Assembly: GCF_030445035.2 (NCBI RefSeq)
Contig: NC_080688.1
Location: 59,037,949 to 59,101,948 of the forward strand
Reading direction: 5' to 3'
Length of the DNA: 64,000 bases
Source: Dasypus novemcinctus
Taxonomy: Eukaryota > Chordata > Mammalia > Cingulata > Dasypodidae
Part shown: positions 23,631 through 37,254 of the stretch, piece by piece
Layout: each line of letters starts with the position of its first letter
Position numbering within the stretch: position 1 is the first letter of the stretch
Notes under the pieces: model-generated
Told to the model about the DNA's origin: nothing
Databases searched by the model: none
Seen by the model: the letters and a program-made list of their open reading frames with translations, nothing else
Program-made: the position numbers and the translations under genes

Positions 23631-24774
23631 AAACCAGTGAACACATTTGAAAAATTTGTATACAGAAATAGTAAGTGATTCAGAGTAGAATCCAGGGCAC
23701 CTGACTTAGGCTTCAGGATTCCATGACCTCTGCCATTTGCTTCTGTTACATCTAACTAGAGGGACTCAGCCTAAAGTATGGTCTCTTGGGGAAAGCAGTG
23801 ACAAGCTGTTTCACCTATACAATGCCCTAATTTCTCTTTTACTTATTCTTTGCATTCAAAGGGGGGAAATGCATGATCTCTGAGGGAAAGAAATTAATGG
23901 TAAATTTCAGGTGTTACAGTTTGTTACAGTTATGGAGGAGTTGGTTTTAATCAAAGAGGGCTTTTCTCAAATATCACAAATTGTATGATAATACAAACAG
24001 CAACCACCTGTGCTCATGTAAAGCCTGTATCTCCTGGGAGTATGCTGAGATAGGGATAATGCAATGATCCAAGCAAATTGTGCTCCTCTGCCCTCAGGGC
24101 ATCTAGGCTAGGCTAGAAAATGTAGGTCACAGATATATCACATTCACCATTCTTTTCTGCCAAAACAACATGAATATTCTGGCTTTGTAGTCTATGCATT
24201 TTGACTTTATATAATATAATATAGTGAAGAGAAACTATTTGAGGTAAAGAGAAAAAAAGCCAAATTCTCTATTTGTCCATTAAGAAGTTTTATTAGTGTG
24301 ATAGTTAAAATTTCTAATTATTAAACCAAAATTGATGATGTGAAGATATATAACAATTATAAAAATGTTCATAATTATTTTCCTGCTTACTCATTTCCAG
24401 TAAATTTACATGTACAATTTGTGCTCTAGCTCTCTGCTCAGCAATGCAATAGAAATATGAAGTAACCCAGAGACAGCATGAGAAGATACCCAATCTTTAA
24501 AGAAATAACAAATTTGAAGAAATCTCATGGCAATAGAATACATGGAATAAATGAAAAGAAAAAAAATGTTAGCATAAAAGTCTATACACACTTGTGTTTA
24601 CGTATAATAAAATCAAAGTGGTTCAGATATAGGAAAGATGATTGTGAACTAAAGTAACTGGAGAGAATATAATGAAAAAGCTCTTGGACGATAAGGATTT
24701 TGTTGTAAATACTATCTATTTCTATCCTATTATTTTCTATAACCATTCCCTCAAAGAATTGGTAGTAATGACAA
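23631..24774. other. No gene recognised
   Basis: Unassigned AT-rich sequence. Confidence 0.45.
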
Positions 24775-25015
24775 TTAATAAGAACTATAATATTAACAAC
24801 TCACATATTTAAACGTCATTAGATACCAGACACTGATCTATGTGCTTTACATATATTGAAAAATTTAATTGTTCTTAGCAACCCTTTGTGTTGCTAACTT
24901 TTATTAGGCCCATTTTAGAGATGATAAAAATGAAGACAAAAGGAAAGGTTAGTCAGTGGCCCAAGATCACTCAGCTATTCAAACTCATGCCCTTAACCCA
25001 TTCTGAAATATTGCC
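24775..25015 (+). repeat. MIR SINE, near full length
   Basis: Reads through the MIR order: 'gataccagacactgatct', 'gtgctttacatatattg', 'cccattttagagatgataaa', 'gtggcccaagatcactcagct', 'ctcatgcccttaaccc'. Confidence 0.75.
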
Positions 25016-25934
25016 TCTTTTATCTATGCAATATTTTCCCTTTCTTTTAAACATATTTATTGTTCAATTATTACTTATTTTTATTCATATCCTGATAGCC
25101 AAAAAGAACTGGAGAAAGGTAAAAGACCAGCTTACAGTTAATGTATTGAGAGTATAGTCAGGCATTAAACAATTATAATACAAATGTCCTGGCTTCGTCA
25201 ACAACTGATTATAAAATGAGGTCAGTTTTCTTTCTGGACCTGCTGTTTGCATGCACAAGCTCTTGCCAGTGCAAGAAATTAACTCATCTCAAATGTTTCT
25301 CAAGTGTTTCTGAGAATATCCACATAAGCTACCAAAGGTAGATTCAAGACCAAGCTCCTCTTCTCTGTTTTTATTGCTTCTTCTTTGATGTTGATCCTCT
25401 TGAAATTACTCCCTTCTGAACATAGCTATCCTTTAATTGCCATGATTGAACCGCCAATACTTTAATATACCCAAGTAGGCCTAGAATGAATAGACTATTC
25501 CATTAATCCAACAGCTTTTGGTAAAATCTTGTTAACCAAAGCAGATATAAGATAGAGAACTTTTGCTATTTGAAATGGCAGTATATGCATTTTCAGGGCT
25601 GTCTTCCTATGTAAGACTACACTTTTTGCAAGCTCAGTTTATACCTCTTTGAGAAATGCTCAGAATCAATCATGCCCTATAGTCTAAATCCAGCAGACAT
25701 AATTTCTCAAAGACAATGTTTTTCCTTCACCATTGTCAAAGGCCCATTTCCCAAGGTCTCATTTCCTTTCCTAGAATCAATTTCTTCTACTGATGATGCA
25801 CACTAAACTCTCAATCCCATAAAGGTTTTATATTAGCCTAGAGCCTTCATTACGCCAATCAGCTATATCAGAACACAATAGTGGTAGATTCACAGGACAA
25901 AATATGGGAATGTTTTCTCCTGAATGATAATATG
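25016..25934. other. No gene recognised
   Basis: Unassigned AT-rich sequence. Confidence 0.45.
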
Positions 25935-26210
25935 TTATACTAATATAGGGTGGTAATAATTGGGTGAGTTGGGGGGAAATACAGCAAATGTAAGACATAG
26001 GTTAAAATTGGTAGAAATATTTTGATGATACTCTTTCATAGTTTGTAACAAATGTTTCACAACAATGCAAGGTGTTGGTGGTGGGAGATATTTAGAAGTC
26101 TTGTGTGATAATATGTTTGTTTTGTGAATTTGTGTATTTTACTGTGCATTTATTGTTTATGTATGTTCATATGAATGACATATTTCAATAAAATTTTATT
26201 TAAAAAAACT
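25935..26210 (+). mobile_element. L1 3' end fragment
   Basis: 'tttgtaacaaatgtttcac', 'caatgcaaggtgttggtgg', then 'atatttcaataaaattttatt' and an A-run is the usual order of xenarthran L1 3'UTR ends. Heavily 5'-truncated. Confidence 0.6.
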
Positions 26211-29200
26211 AAATGCACAGTAGTAAGACTATGTTAAGAATTTTTCTATTACAAACAAAATGAATTCTAAATTAAAGACAACCTCCTCAAATTTATTTCA
26301 CTACTCAAGAAAAAACTCACATCACTCAGGAAAATATGATGACAACTTATGTATTCATGATTTCCCAAAAATAGAAAGAAACAGTTTACTTTAAAAGTAA
26401 ACTCTATTTTATATTTAAATTTAATTTACTTGAAAGGATGAATCTGCTTGCAAATTTCATTAGTTTTTTTAATCTACCAGGTTTCTTAAAGGGTCTTGAT
26501 TTAACAATAGGACATTTTTATTAAAGGGCAAAAAAGGAGAACCAAAATTGAAGTAGATATGGTCATTCTAACAGAAAATCTCTGCCAAGGACACTTGCTA
26601 AAATTGGGCATGGATTTTAGTTCGGTGCTTCCTGGAAATCTAGAAATCAGATGAGTTGTTGATATCATTTTATAATGAGAGACTGTTTGTCATGAAACCC
26701 AGCCTTGTGTCTTATAATTTTAATCAGGAACAAGAACAGAATAATGATTCAGAATAGCAGTCTGGTAGCAATGTTTTAGATAAATTAGAGGGGACACAAT
26801 AACAGGAAGTCAAACCACTTTGGTGGGGGGTGAGGTTTGTTTTATCAGTGAAACAGGTGATTTAGAATGGTGTTGGGGAGGGGGACAAGAGGAGAGGCAG
26901 TGGGTCCAAGAGATACGGTGAAGGGAGACGTGACTTGGTGATTTATTGGAAATAGGGGCTTCTATAGCAACAAAAAACTTTGCAAATACTTATATTAAGG
27001 GGTCAGGATAATGAAGAGGGGAAGAAATTTCCTGCAGGACAAAAGAGATGGGTTCATTTAGAGATGTCAGCAAACTAAAGCTATATTTGTCCACCTCCAA
27101 TTAATGATATTAATGGGTGGAACTGGCAAAGAATTCAAACTTAGAATTTTGCATAGAATGGTTTCATTTGTAATGTCAGAGATCAGGCTTTGATACACAC
27201 TAATAGCCGCATTCACTGTCTTCCCTCTACCACTATTCACAATCCTCAAGAAAGGATTCTACTGTGTATCAGGGACTAAATGGATACATCAAGGACACAC
27301 ACAAAGTGAAGTCACCATAGAACAAGACCGCCTTTCACCTTCTTCACGATTAAGGCATAGGCTTTTGGTGAAGGTACAAAATACATACATATGTATTTCA
27401 TATATATACATGCATGTTTATTAAATATGTACATGGTAAAAGAAACATCACATTACCTAACATATTACTATTTAGGGAACATAATCAAGTACCACCTCAC
27501 CGCATGCCATGTACCAAAGAATTTAAATTATGAACTTAAAGTTTAAAAAAGGGAAAAGCAAAAAGATACAGAGGAAGAAAAAAAAAGACAAGCCTGGAAG
27601 TGAATATTTAACACACTTGTTCTTAATGGTTCACATTAACCCAGGACCCTGTGAAACATGCCTGACTTTCACAAATTACTTTTTACTATTTCAATTTTGC
27701 CTCTGGCTGGTAACAGGAGAAATAAGCAATCTGTAAGAGTTATGGCCACTAAAGGGGAAAGGCATAAAATATTCTAAAATGTCCAAAACATTAGATTCCT
27801 TTTATCTAAGCCAGCCAAGAAACCCGAATCATTTGCACTTAGGTTTTGAGAAATATATAGGTCATCTGATTCCCCTGAAATAGAATGTCCAAATGTAGGG
27901 CTTGACAGAGTATAGTTCATTTGGATATGGAACTTACTAATGTCATTTTATTGAAAAATATTTTCATTACTTTTTCTCCCCTGAAAACTTCCTCAAACCC
28001 CTTTAAAATGAACTTAGAAATGAATATGTCATTCATTGATTTAAGAAAAAAATACTGACCTCCTACTGTGTGCCAGATTCTCTATTATTTATTAGGGTAA
28101 CAGAAATAAACAATAGTCAAAACAACTAAAAAATCCTAACACAAAAGAATATTAAAATACAAGGAGCATTTTCATCCCTGAATCCCTGATTAAATAATCA
28201 CTGCCATCTCCTTGAGTAACGGGAAAAATAAAAAAAAAAACAGCTTCTAAACCAGCCTTTCTTCCAATATTCAGTTCACCTTTAGAAATAGTCTCATGGC
28301 ACCTTAGATAGCAAAATGCAGACCTACTGAATCCTCACATGTATGCTCTTATAATTCCCTACAAACATGGCAAAGACACAAAGCATCCTTTGTGATGTCT
28401 TCTATCTCCATTAAAATAATCTTTTACTACTTATCAGTGTCTCGTATCTCTGATGTGACAACACTTCAACAGTGGGTCCACACTATATTTTTAGCATACA
28501 GTAGAAATACTTTTTATAATGATACAGAAAATGTTTAATCTACTAATATCAGGACATGATCTTGCTCTAACTTATCATTTACTAATATTCATTCCAGTTG
28601 TAGCCAACGGTAATCATAAACCAGTAGGTTCCAACACTGCATTTTTCTACTCTATATACACTGTCTTTTCCTTGGCTAGCCTCCTATTTATCTAATCCAT
28701 TGTGATCATCTACTTTCTGTTCTTTTATATATTTACAATATATAAACAGCCAGATTAGTATTATACTTTATCAACTATCATATCCCATTTTCCAGAAGCA
28801 TAAAATCTATATTCCACCAAGAGCGAGTCAACAAGATTACATTGACTGTACATCAGTGGAAATAGGGAAACTAGGAGTACTGAGGATTGGGGATTAATTT
28901 TTTAGTAATGTTCATCCTTGACAGTTTCCTGCCTCTTTTTTCCTAAGAGCCCTTCCTTTAAAATATTTTATGTTGAATTTCATCCATAATTTTAATGATG
29001 AATGTGACAATAGGAGTAAGCATCACATTCATACTAAACAAGTTTGCAGGTAACTTCATAATCATATTCTGCTGAGAGGAATGGTGAGGTCGGCTGACTG
29101 AAGAGGAAATGCAATAATCTTATAATTTTTCAACTCCCCAGCAATATTTCCAATGACTTTTAGATTTTAGAGATGGAAAGTATGAAAGTTCTTATATACT

Positions 29201-29894
29201 TATTTATTAGGAAAGGAAAAATCATAAAAGACCTCTATGTTTCAAGGCAAATAAAAAAATAATACACATGGTTGCTAGTATAAATAAACACTCTTCAATG
29301 GATATTAACTCCAATATGGGTATGTATTTACCATGTTATAATCTAATTATAAGAGTAAGTTCAATGGTAATTTTTGCCTGATTTCATCAAGAAGTTTTTT
29401 CATGACTTTGATAACCCTATGGTTATAAAGTTTACTCTGATAGGTCATTTGGTTATGGGGCTTATTGTTTTCTTGGAAACAAACATTTTAATATACCCAT
29501 CCATGTCTATAGAACAAAAATTTCTCAACCTATTATTAAGGACTTCTTTAATCTGAGCACATCTTCTAATTTTTTTATAATTAGAGCTTACAAAACTTTT
29601 GAGAAGGAGGAGGAGGTGGAGGAAGAGAAGGAAGACAGGGAGGAAGAGGAAGAGGAAGGCAAAAATAAACAAACGAACAAATAAATAAATAAAACTAATC
29701 TACGATTGGTGTCCAAACCCACTATGTGCACTCTCACTCTTGTATTTTGGTTCATTTCACTTCTTTTGTATGACATGTCATCCTCAATCTTCTCCATCTA
29801 AAATATCCCCTCTTTAGAGTCCAGAAAACATCCTCCCTCTCTGAAGTTTCTAAAACACCAAGAGCTAATTTACTGGGCATGAAACAATATTTTT
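26211..29894. other. No gene recognised
   Basis: Long AT-rich stretch without an assignable repeat or coding frame, apart from a purine-rich tract at 29596-29660. The frames of 60-75 codons have no motif. Confidence 0.45.
29596..29660 (+). repeat. Purine-only-like (GGA/GAA) tract
   Basis: About 65 bp of nearly pure A/G with GGA and GAA units, then (aaat)n-like repeats to about 29695. The minus-strand 'poly-serine/leucine' frames across it come from this low complexity. Confidence 0.8.
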
Positions 29895-30285
29895 ACTTAA
29901 TATGCTTTGTAGGTGATGATATATCTGATATATATATACATATATGTAGGTGATAATAACACTGTGAATGTAATTAACAGCACTGAAATATATATCTGAA
30001 TGTTGTTAAGAAAGGGAACTCTTAGGTTGTATATATGGTAATAAAATAAAAATGTTTTTAAAAAATCCATGAAACTGCACTACACAAACTGTGAACCCTA
30101 AGTTAAAACATGGACAATAATTTATAGTACACTTATAAAATGTGCTTTCATCAATTGTAACAAATGTACCACACTAATGCACAGTGTTAATAATGCGGGA
30201 AGGTGTGGGAATCCTGTATTTTGTGTATGATTGTTCTGTAAACCCACAACTTCTCTAATAAATAAAAAATTTAAAGATATAATTT
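29895..30285 (+). mobile_element. L1 3' end fragment
   Basis: 'gtgaatgtaattaacagcac', 'ttaggttgtatatatggta', 'atccatgaaactgcac', 'caattgtaacaaatgtacc', 'ctgtaaacccacaac' and a final A-rich tail occur in L1 3'UTR order. Confidence 0.75.
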
Positions 30286-30409
30286 TTAAGATTTAATTCA
30301 ACAATTATTTGGTTATTAATATATGCTGAATAAAGGCTGGGTCTTAAAATAGAGAAGTAAGGTAATCCCTACTCTGGTTGAGCTTAGTGTTTATCTTCAT
30401 GTATATTTG

Positions 30410-30530
30410 TCCTATTTTAGACTGCAAACTAAGAGCCAGAATTATCTCTTACAACTTGTTGTACTTTATTAAGCACAGAAGGCAATTAATCAATACATAG
30501 CAGAAACGCATCAATAAATGAAACTACCTA
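30410..30530 (+). repeat. L2 LINE 3' end (possible)
   Basis: 'gactgcaaactaagagcca' to 'catcaataaatg' recalls the L2 3' tail. Confidence 0.4.
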
Positions 30531-30542
30531 TAGGCTGTGCTA

Positions 30543-30765
30543 GACAAGGGTGAGCAAAGTTTTCCTGTCTAGGACCAGAGAGTAAATATTTTCAGCTTTG
30601 AGGACAACATGGTCTTTATTACAACTACTTAAATCTGCTATTAATTAGCCATGAACAATTCATAAATGAATGGATATGGCTGTGTTCCAATAAAACTTTA
30701 TTTACAAAAAACAGGCAACTGGCTGGATTTGGCCCTTGGGCTGTACTTTTCCAAGCCTTTCTGGG
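30543..30765 (-). repeat. Ancient hAT-like non-autonomous element
   Basis: 'gtgagcaaagttttcctgtc' at one end and 'ggcccttgggctgtactttt' at the other, with 'gttccaataaaactttattt' between, match the widespread eutherian 'gccggatttggcccgcgggc' repeat with inverted ends. Family name not fixed from memory. Confidence 0.55.
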
Positions 30766-31739
30766 GTTTCTCTAGGGCAGAAAAATTCCTTCCGGGTTAT
30801 TTCCCCTTCAGACAGAGGAACAGTCTTTTGTACCCAGCCATCACTCTCCCATCACTCACCATGCACTGCTGGTGGTGGAGGGTCAAGTGGAAGGTCAGTC
30901 CTTAAGTTCCCTTAACAGAAGTTTCCTGTCAGCCAATGAAATTCTCCAGAAAAGGGTGCAGCTGAGGGCCATTAGCAGCCAAGATTCCCAGCAGCTGAGA
31001 ATGTTACACCTGTGGTAAAGAGGACCCAAATAGGGTACACAAATGTCCACTGTCTTTCTTCATCCAGGAAAAAGAAGAGATGGGCTGGTAAGGAAACAGT
31101 TGTTAATCTCCTGAAAACGCCACATCACTTATGTAAACGACTAGCTTCTCAGTCTCATCTTTCATGTAAGTTATGTTCCTCCATCCTTACTCCCACCACA
31201 GTATTAAAGTACTGAAGTTTTTTGAAGAGAGCAGAGGAGAGATTTTGTCATACTATCCAGAGGAAACTACTTAAAAATCCCTCTTACTATTTCTCTTTTC
31301 AAAGTTTACCCCTCTACCCTCTTCCACCAGGAGTCCCTCTTTACTCACTTTTTAGAGCAATTGCTCTGCTCTGTAATGCACAGTAAATTTCCCTATCCCC
31401 AAAATATATACATCCCAAATTTTGATATCTAATAAAAAGAGAAGGCCCTGAGGTTAAGAACAGAACTCAGACTTCTTAGTAGGCAGTGTATCAGCCATTT
31501 GTGGTCACTGGAAAGTGTTCTTACAAGGTGGCTCTGGGCTTCCGAAAGTATGCAAGCAGAAGCTGCCAGGCCTGCTTAGGATGCTGGTAAAGAATGGACC
31601 CAGTGTTACTACTGCCATTTGTATCAGTTGATGCTAGTCGTAGCCCCAGGCCAGATTCAGTGTAGAAGGGTGTGAATACCCATTTCCCCAGAGGGACTGA
31701 GGTCTTCTTTGGAGAACAGCTAGTGAAGGTAAGCTCCCA
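30766..31739. other. No gene recognised
   Basis: Unassigned; the 79-codon frame at 30666-30905 overlaps the repeat and is not convincing. Confidence 0.45.
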
Positions 31740-31990
31740 GCCCCTGCTCCTTAGACACAGGCTTTTATCTCCTCCTTCTCTCTACCTGGCCATCCCTTGT
31801 ATATCCATCACTCTCTGAATTTCTCCAGCTGCTTTGGCCTATGGTAGTGCCATCTCACTTCCATGAATTCCTAGAGGATCATTTGACACCCACCCACAAT
31901 TTGATGGTCCTGGACACTCAGCAGCATTTTGTAAACATTTGTTGAATTCACAACCATTCCTGTATGTTCTTCTGAATTTGTGCATTGGCC
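31740..31990 (+). repeat. L2 LINE 3' region (possible)
   Basis: 'cctccttctctctacctggc' through 'gtaaacatttgttgaattc' resembles the L2 3' portion and tail. Confidence 0.4.
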
Positions 31991-32084
31991 AGTACTACTA
32001 CTTAGACATAAATTAGGACATCCTTGCATTTTTAGGTGTGGAAATGCCTGGTATTTGAGATATGTTCATATTTATTACATTTCC

Positions 32085-32215
32085 TTTAAAAGACAGATCA
32101 CCCTTGCCTCTTAGAGAGTCTCAGGTCATACAGTTATAAGATGTATCATGAATGAAATGGAATAATATATCTGATATAGCACCCAGTAAATAGGAAGCTC
32201 TCAAAAGATGTTAGC
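32085..32215 (+). repeat. MIR SINE right end (possible)
   Basis: 'tatagcacccagtaaatagg' followed by 'aagatgttagctat' recalls the MIR 3' end. Weak. Confidence 0.35.
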
Positions 32216-33581
32216 TATATCTTTAGCTCTTTCTCCCCTCCCTGACCAAGTATATTTTATAGAACATAAAGGATACTCACTGAATTTTGGTATAAATTTC
32301 CAACAGAAGTTCTCAAAAGTGCTGGATCTATTTCACCAATTGTTAACAAAGAACAGAATGGAGATCTTAGAAATTCTGGAGATAATTAGATAAGTACAAG
32401 AATTAGATGTTAAGAGATGCAAATATAAGCTCATTTATATTTTAACTCCCAAAGAAAAGTGGGGAAATCTACTATTTTCAGTTGCCACAGTAAATGTTTT
32501 GGGCCTAACTCAGCAGTGACAGGTAATTCATCACATATCATAATAAATATGAACTTGTAGTTGAAGATCAGGATGAATGTTACTCCAAGCAACAGTGGTT
32601 GAATTAGTAAATTACTCTCCACCATAAATAGAGTAACCTTGGAAAGTTGTTGAGCCATAAAATGCACATTACAAAAAGATCAGATACTTGAAAAAGGACT
32701 CTGCATCAACCAACTAAAGGGGGTTATCAATCTTCTTGATAGATGAGTAGAGATTAATTCTGTTTGCTGGTTCATAGCAAATCATGTAATGCCTACCTTT
32801 TCCTATACCAAAATGCTGCTCTCTACATGTCAACCTTTCTCTTTAAAATATAGATTAATGTGCTTCACCTTCCATGGCTACTCATACTCTCATTCTTAGT
32901 TCAGCTATAATGACTACATCCTATTTTGTATATGTCATAGTTTAAGGCCACTTTAAGAGGATAGCTATATATTGGACAGTGGATTCATGAACTAAATTGT
33001 ATAAATTTATTTAAAGTTACAGTTTACATGACTAAAGTTAAAAATATTTATAGTTAAGTGAATTGGATTTACAGTTCATTTTTATATGTGTTGCGTTTTT
33101 GTCACGTTTACATTTTCTCTGACAAATTTGTACTGATTCTATTAAAAATGCTAAGAAGTCCAGTTCCATATTGGGCTAACAATTAATTATTAAATACCAT
33201 TAATCTCTAAACTGATAACATCAAAACCTATCAAGTTTTATTTTTCATTTTCTTAGGTTTTGAAAGTTGATAATATTACCCAAAAGCCATGCTTCATAGT
33301 CAAAGTTACATCACTCTATGCTAAGTAAAAATATTGATAAAAACTGCATCTATGTATCCATGCAGGTTGGTCATATATTTCAGACCCAATTCTCATAAAT
33401 AAACATATGGATTAGCTTGAGAAAATATTGTCATAAGTGATTCATTTGAAATTTCTCAAAACAGAGAAATCATCTCTCTTATGTTTTTGTTCCTGATATA
33501 CTAGCTTCCAAACCACACCATAAATAAGCTTACCTAATGTGTTCCAAAGGAAAAGAAAATTGAAAATTTAATAGAATTTTG
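32216..33581. other. No gene recognised
   Basis: Very AT-rich, unassigned. Confidence 0.45.
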
Positions 33582-33598
33582 CACTTTTTCATGTTTTT

Positions 33599-33999
33599 TT
33601 TTAAGATTTATTTTATTTATTTCTCTCCCCTTCTCCCCCCAACCCCATTTGTCCGTTCTCTGTGTCCATTTGCTGCATGTTCTTTTTGTCCACTTCTGTT
33701 GTTGTCAGTGGCACAGGAATCTGTGTTTTTTTGTTGCGTCATCTTGTTGTGTCAGCTCTCTGTGTGTGCAGCGCTATTCCTGGGCAGGCTGTACTTTCTT
33801 TCGTGCTGGGTGGCTCTCCTTATGGGGCACACTCCTTGCACATGGGGCTCCCCTATGCGGAGGTTACCGCAGGGCATTCCTTGAGTGTATCAGCACTGCA
33901 CGTGGGCCAACTCCACATGGGTCAAGGAGGCCTGGGTTTTGAACCGTGGGCCTCCATATGGTAGACGGATGTCCTATCCACTGGGCCAAGTCCACTTCC
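33599..33999 (-). mobile_element. DAS-type SINE with 17-bp target duplication
   Basis: Minus strand: A tail at the left, tRNA head at the right. The A box (complement of 'ccactgggcca', 33978-33988) and B box GGTTCAAAACC (complement of 33935-33945) fit pol III promoters. CACTTTTTCATGTTTTT flanks it at 33582-33598 and 34000-34016, a perfect 17-bp duplication. Same subfamily as the copy at 14628. Overlapping plus frames of about 100 codons are shadows. Confidence 0.92.
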
Positions 34000-34199
34000 C
34001 ACTTTTTCATGTTTTTAGAAGTATTCTCATTTTTCTATTAATTGCTGTTACACAAATATCCATAACATTTATTTGATAATTAATGATATAATATTTGGTA
34101 ATTGTTATTTTATCTCTAACCAAATTAAATGTTAAACTTAGAATTTTCTCATATTTCTACAAAGGCAAATGCAATTTAATATGCAACTTTATTGTCATG

Positions 34200-34350
34200 A
34201 ATGATAATCATAGTTTCTTAAAGTTGGAGGACAATAAATACCCCAAAATTTATCAAGTACCTTCATTTTGTAGATATTATCCCTGAGGTTCAAAGAGTTT
34301 AAGTGGCTTGCATACCATCATCTACATCATTAGAGGCAGTTCTATAAAGA
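34200..34350 (+). repeat. MIR SINE fragment (possible)
   Basis: 'ccttcattttgtagatatta', 'ccctgaggttcaaagag' and 'agtggcttgca' follow MIR core order. Confidence 0.45.
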
Positions 34351-34934
34351 GAAAGAATTTCCAACTTCTTGCCTATTCTTTCATATCCTTTCTTTGGCCA
34401 CATATTTGTAGTTTAGTTGCTAGCTCTACTTATGGAGACTTCATCTTGTGTTCTGAGGAAAGAGTCTCAAACCAATCATAGACCACTTGCTATAGACTCA
34501 TGCTAATCTACACCTGCAGCACCATCTCAACACAAGAAGCACACACACATACACACACATACCAGTATATCTTATTTGCCATAAATTATCTATAAACTCA
34601 CCTAAGAAAAAATGGACTCACACAGTCTACCTTGCAGTCACTACTTATAGACATGTTCAGCAAACTAAAAAATCTTGGTTTATTTCTATTGTCTTATTAT
34701 CATTCATTCATTAAAGCATTCCAAATGGTAAGAAACAAGTATAGTCAAGGTACAGTAGGACATAAACTTCCCAGTGGTCAATTCCAAAAAAAAGAGAGAG
34801 TTATGGATGATAAGATTACTTGAGCATAATTTGTTATTTTTCACAGTCCTGTAAATGGTAGGCAAACAAAAATGTTTGCTGACTTGGTTTCAATCTGATT
34901 TAAAAATATGGTTTCTAGCAAATTATCGACCAGT
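34351..34934. other. No gene recognised
   Basis: Unassigned; includes a short (CA)n-like run at 34540-34562. Confidence 0.45.
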
Positions 34935-35310
34935 TGTTCACAATGGCTCATTACTTACCCACTGACTTAGCTCAACCAAACTAAGTTAGGTTTTGAACTT
35001 TGGCTTGCCCCCAAGTCTGAGCAAGCACTAAAATGCTGAACATCCCCTCTTAACAACTCATCTTGAGAAACAGCTGATGTTGGCATGAAATATTTCCTGC
35101 CTGACTACCCAGATTATGTTGGCTGTTCATCCCATTCCAATTTCCCCTGAGAAATTCCTGCTCATCTAACTTACACCTTCATATAAAATAAAAGCTATTT
35201 TCTATCTGAGGTGCTTACATATTCTGAGGTCAGAGTGTTCTCTCTGTTGCAATAGTCTTCTAAATAAAGTGTCTCCTTACCTAAATCAGATTTGTTCTTT
35301 ATTTGATATT
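34935..35310 (+). mobile_element. Class-I-like (ERV1) solo LTR
   Basis: A TATA box (atataaaata, 35181-35190) is followed 73 bases later by the AATAAA signal (35263-35268) and a short U5-like tail. 'ctctgttgcaatagtcttct' before the AATAAA is typical of gamma-type LTRs. The start (TGTTCACAATGG near 34937) and end are estimates; no internal viral sequence adjoins it. Confidence 0.55.
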
Positions 35311-36399
35311 ACCTTGGACTTAGATGAGAGAGGAGGAAATTTGCTCTCCTATAAAAAGCAGAAATCTAGTAGAGTTTTATTTTTGGTTTTAGAATACCCC
35401 ATAAATCAAGAAAACTTATATGTTTTATCCATAAAATTTCTTTCAGCAAATTCAAGCAATGGTATTAGTGTCAATGGGTTTGTAGCAGAGAACACTGAGG
35501 CATTCTGAGCAGCTGTCAGTAATGTCATACCATTAGCCATAAAGGCAGCAACTGCAGGGAAGACTAATCAGAATTCATATTTTATATCCAAATTTCATTT
35601 TTGAACAGCAATAAGATAGGATGTCTCAGGAAATTCAGCATAACTGAAATCAGTAAACTTGAGTCTGGTGTCTTAATACCATCTAAAATGCACTAAAGAT
35701 AGCTGCCTCAGAACGATAAGATTTGAAATATGTTTGCTGGATTGAACTTAATGCACAAAGAATAATAAAATCTTTTCACAAAGAAAATAGAGTAACATGA
35801 AGCAAGATAAGGAAAAACTATCACTGTGTCTTGCATTAAGAACTTTACATGTCAGAACATTATTATTAGAACAATTTGTTATTATATCTTATTTAAATTC
35901 CATATTATTTCCAAAGAAGTCACTATCAGATATGGTTTTCACTTTTCTACTGACTCTATTTTAAGATTTCTAAAAACTTTGGAACTATTTTAGAACTATT
36001 TTTGTAGAGTTATCTGTTTCTCAAAGAGTAAGAAAATGTGTATAGAAAGGTTAAGTTGTTCAGGAGGTATCATTAAAGACTGAGGAAATGCTCAAGGCTT
36101 TCCACCAGCAACAAGAACCTCAGTTTATTGAAGTTCACCAAATGGAGTCCTCAGTTTTATGGAATGTGAATTCTGCTGTACATTCTTTGGAGAAGATGAG
36201 ATGATGGGGTACTTGATACCTTGACTGTATTTTTATTATATTTTAAGAGAAAATATCCAGAGGATAAACTGGAATTACTATGAATATTTCAATCATTTCA
36301 ACTTCCACATCTAAAATCACTTAACAAAAGTAGGGAATAAAGAAATACAAAACACAGTGTTTTTTTAAAATTAGCATTTTATTTTTGGACACAGCATTA
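35311..36399. other. No gene recognised
   Basis: Unassigned AT-rich sequence. Confidence 0.45.
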
Positions 36400-36680
36400 T
36401 TTTTAAAATTTTTATTGAGGAATAATTTACAGTAATTAAAATGTATAGTCTTATATGTTATAGTGTACTGAGTTGTGACATTCTAAACAATTCCCTCATG
36501 GCCTTTACCAGTCATCAAAGAAATCATTATTTTGATTTCTTTCAGAACAGTTGATTAGTTTTGACTGTTATAGAACTTTATAATAAGGGAATCATATAGT
36601 ATATCTTTTATTTTTTGGGTTTCTTTCAGTATAATTATGCCACACTCATTTTAATCTAGGAGTTTTCATGTAATCTATGT
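36400..36680 (-). mobile_element. L1M-type 3'UTR fragment
   Basis: 'tttttattgaggaataattt', 'atagtgtactgagttgtgac', 'agggaatcatatagtatat' and 'ggtttctttcagtataat' follow the reversed L1M 3'UTR order. Confidence 0.6.
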
Positions 36681-37254
36681 GAAAAAAATAGTGTAAAATA
36701 TAACAACCAATAAAAGAAATGTGTAGTAAGTTTCAAATGAATGGCAGAAAGAGTTATAGATTTTCAGAGTACTATGAATTAATTGTAGACTTGAAGGTAA
36801 AATAAAGTTTTAATAGGGAGCTGCAGCTTGAGTAATTCAAAGAAGTTGGGAAAAGCAAGTATTCTAAAATTAAATTAAAATATGTATCTAAACACAAAGT
36901 ATTTTGAGGTCACAAGAAGTTAACTTGGATGAAACACACAGGACAAGTAAGCATGGAGAGGAAAGTATAAAGGGGGAACTTAGGGCTAAAGAATGGAAAC
37001 CCTTTGTAACAGGTTAAGAAATGTGTATTTTTTTCTTGTGGTTTAGTAATAGAAATTAATTGTGAATTTTAATAGACTTAAAATATCTCTATAAAAATTT
37101 AGTTCTATATAGATATTCTGAAAGACTGAATGTGAGGAAGCTAAAGGCATTTAGATCATTTTTTAGGGTGTTTTAATTGTTTTTTTATGAAATAATGAGA
37201 ACCAAGGAGCAGAACGGTAGAGTAGATTGAGCCCCTGCTACAGAGTTGCACAAA
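36681..37254. other. No gene recognised
   Basis: Unassigned. Confidence 0.45.
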
